This document shows, one piece after another, positions 34,946 through 44,776 of a DNA stretch of 64,000 nt. Source of the DNA: CAVTPD01 sp963736575 (GTDB taxonomy: Bacteria > Bacteroidota > Bacteroidia > Cytophagales > JAAEPT01). Within the stretch, counting starts at the first letter, position 1. Every line of letters begins with the position of its first letter. The notes under the pieces are model-generated. The model ran no database searches. It was not told the DNA's origin and saw only the letters and a list, made by a program, of their open reading frames with translations. The stretch covers positions 558,001 through 622,000 of the forward strand of contig CAVTPD010000003.1 of NCBI GenBank assembly GCA_963736575.1, given 5' to 3'. A program made the position numbers and the translations under genes.

Positions 34946-36649
34946 ATGTTCCTTAAGAATAACCTGATATACAAATCTATAAGCAGGTCATTAGCCATTT
35001 TACCTAATAGCTTTAGAAAACGATCTGTTTTCTTGTTTTTAGGGATCTTAATCAATTCTTTTTTTGATTTACTGGGCTTAGCAGCAATTTTACCACTCTT
35101 GGCTTCTATCTTAAAAGAAGGCTTTATACATGATAACAAATATTTGTCTGGGTTATATACATACTTTGGTTTTCAGACGGACCAAATGTTCATCTTATTT
35201 CTTTGTACTCTTATCTTAGGATTAGTTGTTGTCAAAAATCTTTTTGGTTTGTGGGTTCAACAAACACAAATTCAATTTTCTTGGGATGCTTACGAGAGTA
35301 TTTCGGGTGACGTTTTAAAAAGCGCTTATCAAAAAGGATTTTTGTTCTTCACTTCTGAAAATTCTAATAAATTATTAAATAGAATAGTAAATGTCCCAAA
35401 TAGATATTCTCACTACTATTATTACAGCTTTTCTTGTTTTTAAATGAAGTAGTTATTTCGTTTAATTATAATTTCTTTATTATTTATGATTTTAAAATAC
35501 TTTTATTTTACTAGGGTAGTGATACCAATTTTTATTTTTTTATAACTTTCTAAAAATAAGGTCTCTTACTATAACTCTAGACTTAATGATTTAGACCCAA
35601 GAATAACAAAACCCGTTTTTGAAATTGTCTTTGGTTACGTAGACATTACTATTGGACAAGTTTTTAAAAACTTTAAAAGGAACATACATTAAGGGGGTAA
35701 AAGAACGTAAACATTTTAGGACTAAACTTTAGGCTTCTAAACCAAATCCCAAATCGCCTTGTAGAAACGTGTGTTATTTTAGCAGTAATAACAATGCTAC
35801 TCTATGGTGTGTTTATATTAATACTCCAGTAAAATCATTGGTCTTTTAAGTATTTTTGGTTTGGCTGCTTATAGATCAATTCCATCTATTAATAGGTTAA
35901 TGATATCATTAGTTAATATTAAAGGACAGGAATTTAATCTTAATTTGTTGGAAGAATTTTTCCCTTTAAAGAAAAAAACTAGCAAACCATAAGTTCACTT
36001 TCAACGAAACCCTCTCATTAGAAAATCTTTGTTTCTCTTATCCTGATAGCCCGAATAAAACTTTAAACAATTTAAATTTATGCATTAAAAAAGGTGAAGC
36101 TATTGGTCTTAAAGGTAAGTCTGGGTCTGGAAAAACCACTTTAATGAATCTTTTATTAGGTTTTCTACAATCATCAGAAGGTGTTATTAGATGGATAACG
36201 ATATCCTTAATGAAGAGAACATGGATTCATGGCATCAAAAAATAGGCTACGTAAGACAGGATGTATTTTTAATAGATGGCTCTTTAAAAGAAAATGTAGC
36301 GTTAGGTATACCTAAAGAAAAAATAGATTTACACAAGTTATCTATTGTTCTTGAAAAAGCTCAATTAACTGAATTTGTCAAAAATCTTGAACAAGGTATT
36401 GATACAAATATAGGCGAAAGGGGAGCTAAAATTTCTGGTGGGCAAAGACAACGCATAGGCATAGCAAGAGCTCTATATTACGATGCTGAGGTCTTGTTTT
36501 TTGACGAAGCAACATCTGCATTAGATTCAGAAACAGAAGAAGAAATAACTGAGGCTATAAAATCTATACATAATGAAAATCTAACTATGATTATTATTGC
36601 TCACAGAGAAAGTACTTTAAAATATTGTGATAGAGTAATTGAACTATAA
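34946..36649 (+). pseudogene. ABC-type polysaccharide/lipid-linked glycan exporter (MsbA/PglK-like), frameshifted in the middle
   Basis: The first 165 codons from ATG 34946 are open and cover the first three membrane helices of a type IV exporter (LGLAAILPLLASIL; MFILFLCTLILGLVVV). From 35443 to about 36190 the frame breaks repeatedly. Residual peptides include LKGKSGSGKTTLMNLLLG (Walker A), which shows the gene was one unit. The ATPase domain's last 152 codons are again open: Q-loop VRQDVFLIDG, signature SGGQRQRIGIARAL, Walker B VLFFDEATSALD and H-loop IIAHR. Intact, it would be about 565 aa and flip lipid-linked sugars. The breaks may be sequencing error (see the frameshift-tract finding) or true inactivation. 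Confidence 0.8.
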
Positions 36650-36653
36650 TAAC

Positions 36654-37275
36654 ATGGATAAAGTCTTAGTCATTGTAGGAATGCATCTATCAAAAACTTC
36701 TCTTACGGCGCAATGGCTAGATGCAGGCGGATTAAATTTGGGAGAAAAGCTTTAGGAGCAAATCCCGACAATCAAAAAAGTCTTTATGAATTTTTAGAAA
36801 TTCACAAACAAATCCTTTTAGAAAACAACATCCCTACATCTAGATTATCTAAAATTAACTCAATCGAAATCAGTAGTATACAGGATAAAAAAATAATTGC
36901 CCTTTTACGATAAAAAAATTACTAATCGGTCAGAATGGGGATGGAAAGATCCTAGAACTTCTCTTTTTCTTGATGTCTATGAAAAATTATTAAAAGAAAA
37001 AATTTTCACTTTTCTATTTAAAAAAAGGATTACACGAAACATAATAAGGGATTATACTAGTTTGTATATCGAAACTTGGATTTGTTATAATGAAAAAATA
37101 AAAAAGCATGTTGAATCCGTATGTTCACAAAAAGTATTTGTAACAAATTACCATGATTTGTTAAATAATTGTGACGTATGTTATCTATGCTAAAAAGCCA
37201 AAAAATTTAATCCCAATAATACTTCACTCAATGATATATATGAAAAAAAATGATATCATGAGTTTTAATGTACCA
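36654..37275 (+). pseudogene. Sulfotransferase family gene, frameshifted
   Basis: Starts at ATG 36654, 4 nt after the exporter. The N-terminus KVLVIVGMHLSKTSLTAQWL matches the PAPS-binding P-loop region G-M-H-R-S-G-T-S-x of bacterial sulfotransferases, but Arg-Ser-Gly has become Leu-Ser-Lys. The frame then breaks near 36754, 36900 and 37190. Later pieces (GWKDPRTSLFLDVYEKL and VFVTNYHDLLNN) fit the middle and C-terminal parts of the same family. The P-loop change plus frameshifts mean the sequence as given cannot encode an active enzyme. It belongs by position to the glycan island. Confidence 0.6.
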
Positions 37276-37348
37276 GAAATATTCATGGTCAGAGTGAATA
37301 TTATTAATGACTTTTTTAAAAAAAACTATATTGCTACACCCTAAATCC

Positions 37349-38308
37349 ATGATACAATTATTGCATTCCATCATTGCTTCAATATATCGTAAAACGATAA
37401 AAAAAATTTTTTATAAAAAGCCTCATAAAACAATTATTTCCATATATCAAGCACCGGATTTTATACCCTCCACCAAATGTGTCCTAATATCTCATTTTGA
37501 TCCAATTGGTGTTTTCGATGATGTATTTATTTATTATGTAACTGCTTTAAAAAAATTAAACTTTGATATCTATATTATTACAACTTGTATAGAACTTGAT
37601 AAAAACAGTCTTAAGAGTACATTAAAACTCGCAAACGTTATTATACATAGAGAAAATATTGGACTAGACTTCGCTTCATGGGCAGCAGCAATCAAAAAAT
37701 ATAATATCTTAAAAAAATATGATTCTGTACTATTAACCAATGATAGTATAAAAGGACCTTTATTTAATTTAAATACCTATTTAGATTTTTTTGAAAATAG
37801 CGATGGTTTAGGTGGATTTACAGAAAGTTCTATTATAAAGCCTCACTTACAATCTTACTTTTTATATATCAACCAAAAACTTGTGAAAAAAAGATACCTT
37901 CAAAAATTCTTTAATAAGATATTGATACTTAAGGACAAAAAAGATATAATTTTATTTTATGAGATAGGATTAAGTCAAATTGTACTTTCAAATGGTGATA
38001 AATTAACTCCGTATATATCAATAAAAAACTCCTATTCATTGGTTGATCCTAAATACCGAAATGAAACCTTCAGACCGACTACTCATGCGTGGTATCCTAT
38101 TATTAAAAGATATCGCTTTCCATTTATCAAAAGAGTTGTATTAACTGACGCATCAAAACTAAATATCTATTTTAATTCATTAGAAAAGATAGATGTCATT
38201 AACAGTAAACCCTTCAAAGACAATATCATAAAATATACTAGACGCTTTAGGAAAAACAATGAAAGTCTCCATATTAGTACTTACCTACAACCACGCAAAA
38301 TACATTGA
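37349..38308 (+). CDS. Rhamnan synthesis F (RgpF-like) family protein
   Basis: 319 aa from ATG 37349; the frame extends to ATG 37307 but the first 14 residues there overlap the end of the broken sulfotransferase gene. Family features are LISHFDPIGVFDDVFIYYV near 52-70, and IGLDFASWAAAIKK near 108-121, which is the RgpF hallmark N-I-G-x-D-F-x-S-W. LLTNDSIKGPLFNL is near 134-147. RgpF-type proteins help build rhamnose-containing cell-wall polysaccharides, probably as glycosyltransferases; rfbC elsewhere in the window would supply dTDP-L-rhamnose. The 3' end overlaps the following GT2 gene by 50 nt, longer than usual. Confidence 0.78.
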   Translation: MIQLLHSIIASIYRKTIKKIFYKKPHKTIISIYQAPDFIPSTKCVLISHFDPIGVFDDVFIYYVTALKKLNFDIYIITTCIELDKNSLKSTLKLANVIIHRENIGLDFASWAAAIKKYNILKKYDSVLLTNDSIKGPLFNLNTYLDFFENSDGLGGFTESSIIKPHLQSYFLYINQKLVKKRYLQKFFNKILILKDKKDIILFYEIGLSQIVLSNGDKLTPYISIKNSYSLVDPKYRNETFRPTTHAWYPIIKRYRFPFIKRVVLTDASKLNIYFNSLEKIDVINSKPFKDNIIKYTRRFRKNNESLHISTYLQPRKIH

Positions 38309-39158
38309 AACTACTTTAAATAGTCTTATAAATCAAAAAGTAAATTTTGATTATGAAATTGTGATTGCAGAAGACTGTAGCCCAGATAATACATTAGAAA
38401 TATGTCAATCTTATGCTAAGCAACACCCTTTTATAAGAATATTAAAACGAGAAAAAAATCTGGGGGAAATAATAAACTTTGCTTCTGCTATAAAAGAATG
38501 TATAGATAGTGAATATGTGGCTTTTTGTGAAGGGGATGATAGTTGGATAGACGAGAATAAGTTACAAACACAAGTTGAGTTCCTAGATAAAAATCTAGAT
38601 TATGTTATGCATGTAACAGATTGCTACTATATAAACGAAAAAGGGGAAAAAGGAGGCGCCTTTAGTGGTGGTCGTTTTAATAAAAACCTTTTGGATTCTA
38701 CTATTAGCTTGAAGCATGTTCTACTATCTCGTCTACGTCCTATCCATATTTCGTCAAGCTTAATGAGAGGATGTAATGTGGAATTACCCCCTTCCTATAT
38801 GGAAACACCCATTCTAGACACCCCTTTTTTATTCTATATGTGCAATAAAGGAAAAGTGTTTTACTCCTCTGAAAAAACAGCTACTTACAGAAAACACAGC
38901 GAAAGTATTACAACTAAAAGTGGATTCAGCAAAAAATATTTATCAGACTTGAAATTGATGTTTTTACGTTTAGATAAAGAGTTAGAATATAAATACTCTA
39001 AATATATTCCTACAGCAATAGCAAACCGTTATATATTAGCGCTTAAAATAGAATGGAGTAAGCAAAAAAAGTTATCTATTGCATTATTATTGCTTCAATA
39101 CATATTTAAGAGTAAATCTTATAATCTGAAAGACTGGCTTTATATTATTAGAAATTAA
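38259..39158 (+). CDS. Glycosyltransferase family 2 protein
   Basis: 299 aa GT-A enzyme. The N-terminal nucleotide-binding strand is VSILVLTYNHAKYIETTLNS. EDCSPDNT (about 38-45) and CEGDDSWIDENKL (about 88-100) provide the DxD-type metal-binding motif. The later part, PILDTPFLFYMCNKG and TYRKHSESIT, is typical of short capsule GT2s. There is no membrane segment. The intact frame starts 50 nt inside the RgpF-like gene and ends 1 nt before the sulfotransferase gene. Donor and acceptor sugars are unknown. Confidence 0.9.
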   Translation: MKVSILVLTYNHAKYIETTLNSLINQKVNFDYEIVIAEDCSPDNTLEICQSYAKQHPFIRILKREKNLGEIINFASAIKECIDSEYVAFCEGDDSWIDENKLQTQVEFLDKNLDYVMHVTDCYYINEKGEKGGAFSGGRFNKNLLDSTISLKHVLLSRLRPIHISSSLMRGCNVELPPSYMETPILDTPFLFYMCNKGKVFYSSEKTATYRKHSESITTKSGFSKKYLSDLKLMFLRLDKELEYKYSKYIPTAIANRYILALKIEWSKQKKLSIALLLLQYIFKSKSYNLKDWLYIIRN

Positions 39159-39159
39159 G

Positions 39160-39909
39160 ATGCCCTTACACGATATATATAACAGAATCAAAACACGACT
39201 TAATCCTGAAATTGAAATACCTAATTATCCGGAATATGTCACAGTATATTCACACCCAAGATCTGGAACACATTTTTTAGAAGCTTTTATAGCTAAAAAT
39301 TTTTACAAGGATGTTGATCTTTCCACAACAGCAACTGAATGGGGACATTGGAATAATCGTAAGATTATGGAAAACGGCAACATATATGGAAAACTTTTCG
39401 GCTCTCATCAGTATCCTTTATCTGGACACAAAAGACTAAACTACCCTATTATATACATCTATCGTGATGGTAGAGCTGTAGCTTATTCCATCTGGAAAAC
39501 CGAAAACTTTATCAACCCTAAAGAAAAAGGTATTTCATTTTCAGATTTTTTAAGAAAAAATATTGATTGGATTGGTAGCCCAGCATTTAAATGCAAAGAA
39601 AAAATGACCATTGCTGAACATTGGCTTAGACATGTAAAAGGTTGGGAAAAAATAGCAAAAGATAACAGCAATATTCTATTCTTAAATTATGAAGCGCTAA
39701 TAAACAATCCCTATTCAGCGTATCAGAAAATTCATCATAAATTTTTTAAGGATTATATATTGTTGGGCGAATCTGAAATTGATCCCATTAAAAAAACCGT
39801 GGGCCTTCTGCCTAATCAAGGGACAAAAGACTCGTGGAAATCAATTTTCACAACAGAAGATAATGCCTTTTTTAAAGCTAAAGTAAAAGGAAAATATTTA
39901 TTTCAATAA
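39160..39909 (+). CDS. Sulfotransferase domain protein
   Basis: 249 aa cytosolic enzyme that would transfer sulfate from PAPS to a carbohydrate hydroxyl. The 5'-phosphosulfate loop SHPRSGTHFLEAF is at about 30-42. The 3'-phosphate site IYIYRDGRAVAYSIWK is at about 98-113, with Arg and Ser as in carbohydrate and P-loop sulfotransferases. FLNYEALINNP near 168-178 is the usual late helix. It is intact, unlike the copy at 36654. Neighbours on both sides are glycosyltransferases, which supports a glycan acceptor. Confidence 0.88.
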   Translation: MPLHDIYNRIKTRLNPEIEIPNYPEYVTVYSHPRSGTHFLEAFIAKNFYKDVDLSTTATEWGHWNNRKIMENGNIYGKLFGSHQYPLSGHKRLNYPIIYIYRDGRAVAYSIWKTENFINPKEKGISFSDFLRKNIDWIGSPAFKCKEKMTIAEHWLRHVKGWEKIAKDNSNILFLNYEALINNPYSAYQKIHHKFFKDYILLGESEIDPIKKTVGLLPNQGTKDSWKSIFTTEDNAFFKAKVKGKYLFQ

Positions 39910-39913
39910 AGTG

Positions 39914-41044
39914 ATGAAGGTTCTACACATAACAAATTGGTATAGATCAATAGAAAATCCTCATAAAGTACCTTTTATTAAAGAACACTTTGATGCCCTT
40001 AACCTTTATGCTGAAGGAAAAATAATACATATTGAAGTTCAGCAATCCATAGATCATTTTTTTAAATTCACACATGAAAAAATAAGCCCCACTGAAGAAA
40101 GTTTTATTCTTAAAACAACTCTTAAAAAATGGTTTTTTATTGAATGGTTGAGTTTCTTTCTATTAAAATATGTTTTGATCAAAAGAAACTATAAGTCATA
40201 TGATGTCATTAACGTTCATACAGGGTATCCTTTATTGACACGTCTTTTTAATTATTCAACTTTTAAAAAACCGGCATTAATTATAGAACATTGGACAGCC
40301 TTCCACTATAATTTTAACCTACCTAAAACCACCAATAAATTAGATCGAATAAAAAAAATCTATCAACAAAACATCCCTCTTATTACCGTTTCTGACAGAC
40401 TTAAAAAAGATATTGAAGAATTTTGCGGTTATCCACAAAACAGTTACATATTACCTAATGTAGTAGACAGCAAATACTTTTTTTATACCGAAAAAGACAA
40501 CCCAAACAATACACCAATATTTTTTATGCTTAATTACTGGAGAACAATAAAATCTCCTTTTGAAATATTTGATGGGTTTAAAGCCTTTTTAGAACATTCT
40601 CCTAAAGCAGTCTTACGAGTTGGTGGATACGGGCCTCTATGGACAAAAATGGAGGAATTCGTTAAAAAAAACCAACTCGAAAAAAACATAATACTCTTAG
40701 GTCCACTAGATAAACCTACAATAGGAAAAGAAATGAGAAATGCTACTGCTTTTGTGCATGCAGCTGACTACGAAACCTTTTCTGTAGTGTGTGCCGAAGC
40801 AATATCTTGTGGTTGCCCCGTATTTGTAAATCAGCTAGACGCCGTTGGTGAATTTATTCATTCTGAAAACGGATACTTAAAACCCAACTCCGAAAAGTGG
40901 ATAGCACTTTTTTCAAAAATTGATCAATTTGATTTCAATAGAAAATCTATTTCGGAAGAAGCTAAAAGCAAATTTAGCCAAAAAGTTGTAGGTGAACTTT
41001 ATTATAAATACAACCAAGAAGTTATTTCTAAGTATTTTGTTTAA
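39914..41044 (+). CDS. Glycosyltransferase family 4 protein
   Basis: 376 aa GT-B enzyme from ATG 39914 (a GTG one codon earlier is in frame). The N-terminal half contains VLHITNWYRSIENPHKVPF and VINVHTGYPLLTRL. The C-terminal half has LRVGGYGPLWTKMEEFV, IILLGPLDKPTIGKEMRNAT and ADYETFSVVCAEAISCGCP, the E-x7-E donor-site motif of GT4. It ends with TAA directly followed by the ATG of the GT61 gene. Substrate unknown. Confidence 0.9.
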   Translation: MKVLHITNWYRSIENPHKVPFIKEHFDALNLYAEGKIIHIEVQQSIDHFFKFTHEKISPTEESFILKTTLKKWFFIEWLSFFLLKYVLIKRNYKSYDVINVHTGYPLLTRLFNYSTFKKPALIIEHWTAFHYNFNLPKTTNKLDRIKKIYQQNIPLITVSDRLKKDIEEFCGYPQNSYILPNVVDSKYFFYTEKDNPNNTPIFFMLNYWRTIKSPFEIFDGFKAFLEHSPKAVLRVGGYGPLWTKMEEFVKKNQLEKNIILLGPLDKPTIGKEMRNATAFVHAADYETFSVVCAEAISCGCPVFVNQLDAVGEFIHSENGYLKPNSEKWIALFSKIDQFDFNRKSISEEAKSKFSQKVVGELYYKYNQEVISKYFV

Positions 41045-42214
41045 ATGATGATTTTAAAACTCTTAAAAAAAATTGTTTATAATCTTTTATATAAATCTTA
41101 TTACGATAAGTTAGAAAGTGGAGAAGCATATATATCTACTAATGAGTTACGTAGTAAGAATGAAACATATTTTTACAATTCAGAAGAAAGAATATTTTAC
41201 ACCCAAATAAAATACAGCATATTACCAGATTCAGTAAATCCTGAATGGATTAAAAAATTGGAAACCCCACAATTTTATTCTGGAGCTTCGTATTCAATAA
41301 TTGAAGATTCTTTTTTGGTAGGTAAACATGCAACTGCTATTAAGGATTCAAGGGTAATATTAGATACCTTTTCTGGTAATAAAGCCTATTTGATTAGAAA
41401 GGGTGATAGAAGAAGAATTAGATTCCATAAACTATACCAAAAAACAAAAGAATTTAACTGGGCATTTTCATTAGTTAATTGTGTTAATTATTCATACTTC
41501 CACTGGGTTGCAGAGGCCTTACCTTTACTAGAAGCTTTATATGAATTTGAAAAGAGAAACCCAGATATTCGAAAAACACCTATTTTGGTTAACTCTCCTA
41601 CTCCAAACTTTATTTACCAATATTTAGAAATCGCTGGTATTGAAAAAGAAAGAATTATTGAATGGGGCTGGAAAAAAGTTAAAGTCAAAAAATTAATAGT
41701 GCCTTCTCTAAGATATGTTAGGCCAGAAGGCACCTTCTATAACTTCTATTCTAAAAGTGGTTTTGACTTTTTAAGAGATACTTTTTTATGTAAAAATGAA
41801 ATTGAATCAAAAACATATTCTCAAAAAATATACATTACTAGAAAAGATGCTAATTATAGAAATATAATAAATGAAGAAGAGTTGGTTCAATTAATAGAAA
41901 AATACGGTTATAAGAGTTACGTATTAGGAACATTATCAATAAAAGAACAAATAACTCTTTTTAAAAATGCAAAAGAAATAATTGCCCCTCATGGGGCAGG
42001 ATTAATAAATAGTATATTCTCCAGAAATTCACTAAAAATCATAGAACTATTTCCTAAAACTAGAAATCTAGATTCTGCATATTATTTTTATCAGGCTTCA
42101 TTAAGTTTTGACCATAATCATACCCTAATCATATGTGATTGTAATCAAAATCAAGACATAGAGGTCGATATAGAAAAAATACAATATATTTTAAATCAAA
42201 ATTTGACAGCTTAA
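41045..42214 (+). CDS. Glycosyltransferase family 61 (DUF563) protein
   Basis: 389 aa. The DUF563/GT61 core shows NCVNYSYFHWVAEALPLLEA near 144-163, LVNSPTPNFIYQYLEIAG near 182-199, KIYITRKDANYRNIINEEEL near 259-278 and IIAPHGAGLINSIF near 315-328 (APHGAGL is diagnostic). Bacterial members add sugars such as xylose or GlcNAc to capsule or LPS. ATG 41045 abuts the previous stop codon; the second codon is also ATG. This is the last intact gene before a 2.5-kb disrupted stretch. Confidence 0.88.
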   Translation: MMILKLLKKIVYNLLYKSYYDKLESGEAYISTNELRSKNETYFYNSEERIFYTQIKYSILPDSVNPEWIKKLETPQFYSGASYSIIEDSFLVGKHATAIKDSRVILDTFSGNKAYLIRKGDRRRIRFHKLYQKTKEFNWAFSLVNCVNYSYFHWVAEALPLLEALYEFEKRNPDIRKTPILVNSPTPNFIYQYLEIAGIEKERIIEWGWKKVKVKKLIVPSLRYVRPEGTFYNFYSKSGFDFLRDTFLCKNEIESKTYSQKIYITRKDANYRNIINEEELVQLIEKYGYKSYVLGTLSIKEQITLFKNAKEIIAPHGAGLINSIFSRNSLKIIELFPKTRNLDSAYYFYQASLSFDHNHTLIICDCNQNQDIEVDIEKIQYILNQNLTA

Positions 42215-42215
42215 T

Positions 42216-42736
42216 ATGAAAAACGGATTCTATAGCTATTTTTTTAATGGGTAATCTTAAGCCAACTTGTTGTAGTTAACTATTGGGCTTACTTATGCCG
42301 AAACATAACAATTATGGTTAATAGTAGTTTAAAATTCTATTTATTTTGGTCTATTTTAGTAGAAAAAATAACCTCTTTAAAAATGGGTTATACTGGAGCT
42401 ATGTTTTCACTTATAAACAAAGGATATGCACACTATACCTTCCTTGTCTTTCACCCAGTTTCACAAATAACAGCACTTATAATTTTACTTTCATTTGGTT
42501 TATTACAAACACCATTTGTAAATATTGATACCGAAATATATTCCATAATTAGTGCCATTTGGATATCTAATACTGCATTTAATCAAAAATCTTTTATCTC
42601 CGTAAAATCAAAAATACTATATAGAATAAGTGAAATCTCATATGGTATATGCGTATACCACTTCATAATAATATACATATTTGGAAGAGCAAACGTCTTA
42701 CAACAATTTCCTGCACCATCTTATTTCATAGTATGA
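42216..42736 (+). pseudogene. Acyltransferase family 3 membrane protein, truncated and frameshifted
   Basis: ATG 42216 gives only 12 codons. The following 420 nt encode hydrophobic peptides ending ILYRISEISYGICVYHFIII, the late-helix signature of acyltransferase-3 (S-Y-G-I-x-x-Y-H) enzymes that O-acetylate polysaccharides. The family is normally about 350 aa; here the first half and final helices are missing, and the remaining piece runs straight into the next gene's start at 42733. This needs a deletion as well as frameshifts, so it is a remnant in this sequence. Confidence 0.6.
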
Positions 42737-43825
42737 AGACTATCCTTTTAATCTCACCCGAATCTTGGGGTAAAAGTTTTGTCTCTAAACATCATTATGC
42801 TGTTGAGTTAGCAAAAAAAGGAAATATTGTATACTTCCTTAACCCACCATCTGACACCAATCAATCTCTAAAATTGAAGAGAACTTATTTTTAATAAATT
42901 ACAAAATACGATCTAGAGGGTTAGCAAAACTCCCTAAGTTTTTATCTGCCTATTTAATAAAAAAAGATGTCTCCTTTATAGAAAAATTAGCTGGGGTAAA
43001 CTTTCAATATAATTTGGAATTTTGATTCCTCTCGTTTTTTCAATCTTAGCTGCTATAAAAAACAAAACGAAAGTTTGTCACATAGTAGACATGACGGAAA
43101 ACATTAACCGTGATCTTCTGGCAAAGACAAGTGATATCTGTTTTTGCACTTCTGATTTTATTAAACAAGAACTTTTGCCTTTTAATAAAAATGCACATAA
43201 AATCCACCATGGTTATCAACTACAAAAAGATAATTATGAACTAGACGAAACATTTGATTCCCAAAAACTACAAGTGGGATATGTAGGTAACTTAACTAGA
43301 GAATGTATGGACTGGGATTTGTTTTTCACACTAATAGAAAAACACCCCTCTATTCAATTCAACTTTATTGGCAGTTATAAAGCTTCAAACCTATCTCGGA
43401 GTAATATTGAAACCCCAGTAATTAGCAAACTTCTAGGCTTAAAAATGTAACCTTATTAGGGCAAAAAGACAGTTATTTAATTCCTTGCTACCTAAAGAGG
43501 TTTGATGTTTTAATTACCCTTTATAAGATGGAAATCGAGACAGACTTTAAACAACACTCCAATCTACACAAAACAATGGAATACTTGGTAGCGGAAAGAC
43601 GACACTAACTACCTATACCGATGAATATAAAGACAAAAGAAACTTGTGGAGATGGTCTTAAAGAATAATGTGAGATCCTGGCATTTTTTAATAAAATCGT
43701 AAAGAATATTGACATTCTTATAATTCTGTTGAAGAACAAAAAGCAACTTGAATTCAATTTTCATTCGATCATTCTTACGAAAAGCAAGCCAATAAAATTT
43801 TACATCTAATCAAACACTTTGACAA
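42733..43825 (+). pseudogene. Glycosyltransferase (GT-B fold) gene, frameshifted
   Basis: Begins at ATG 42733 with KTILLISPESWGKSFVSKHH, typical of GT-B N-termini, and breaks after about 53 codons. A 142-codon open segment at 43022-43450 carries VCHIVDMTENINRDLLAKTS, ICFCTSDFIKQEL and LQVGYVGNLTRECMDW, matching GT4-like enzymes of capsule loci. Further pieces (NVTLLGQKDSYLIPCYLKRF; HKTMEYLVAERR) follow in other frames up to about 43825. At least four frame changes are needed. Donor unknown. Confidence 0.65.
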
Positions 43826-44776
43826 AAAATCTTTGCATCATAATTCCTTATTATGGAAAATGGCCTAAGCATTTTCAGTTGTTTTTGAAATCCTGTTGGT
43901 ATAACAGGTGTTCCATTGACTATTAGTATTTTCTGATATTCCAACACCCCAAATAAACGCCCGCAAATGTAAGGTTTCAATTACTTCAGTCTAAATGACT
44001 TTAATAATTAAGCTAGTAAGAAAACTTCAATTGGACATTAACATTACATCACCGTATAAGCTATGTGATTTTAGACCCGCTTATGGTTTTATTTTTTCAG
44101 ATTATTTAAAGGGTATAGATATTGGGGCCATGGTGATGAGGACTTAATTTTGGGAGAATTATCTCCTTTATTTTAAGGCCATATTGAACAAAAATTTGAT
44201 GTTATTTCTTTCCGAAAGAATGGTTTCAGGTTCTTTTTGCCTTTACAAAAACATACCTGAAATCAACGAACTATTTACAGAAAGTATGAGTTACCTCAAG
44301 TATACCAAACCCAGCAACACCTAGCTTTTGATGAATGCTTTAAACTTGTGGGAGGAATTGTAAAAGGCGAAGACTTATTAGAGATTGATAAAAACAATCA
44401 ATGACTTATTTGATAAAAAAGGAAGTAACGAAGAAGGACGCTTAGTAACATTATTTTAACTAGAAATTAAGGAAAGTATTGCCAATGGTGATAACTTTTT
44501 GATAATGGACAAGGTAATTTTAATGGCGAAAAAGATAATACAGCTTTTTTAGCTTACCACTTCGTTTCTGAAAAAAAATCACCTGTTTTTACAATTCCTA
44601 GTTGGGAAAATATACCCGACTTCTTTTACATAAATAACACGGGTTTTTTTACTACTTCAGAGTGGGAAAATGGGTTTAAAAGAAGGGTAATCATAGGGAA
44701 AAGAAAAATGATAGGGAAAATGACGTATATGGGTTCATTAATTAAAAAAATAGTTAAAAAAATTCAATATGAATAA
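43822..44776 (+). pseudogene. DUF6625-type putative glycosyltransferase, frameshifted
   Basis: Peptides found in successive frames match the DUF6625 family of capsule loci: LCIIIPYYGKWPKHFQLFLK at the start, SPYKLCDFRPAYGFIFSDYL (a hallmark of the family), then DYWGHGDEDLILGELSPLF and ERMVSGSFCLYKNIPEINEL. The 3' end near 44570-44776 reads SWENIPDFFYINNTGFF and ends KKIVKKIQYE with TAA overlapping the next gene. No frame stays open for more than about 60 codons. The family's glycosyltransferase role is inferred from gene context and a D-x-D-like motif, not proven. Confidence 0.6.
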
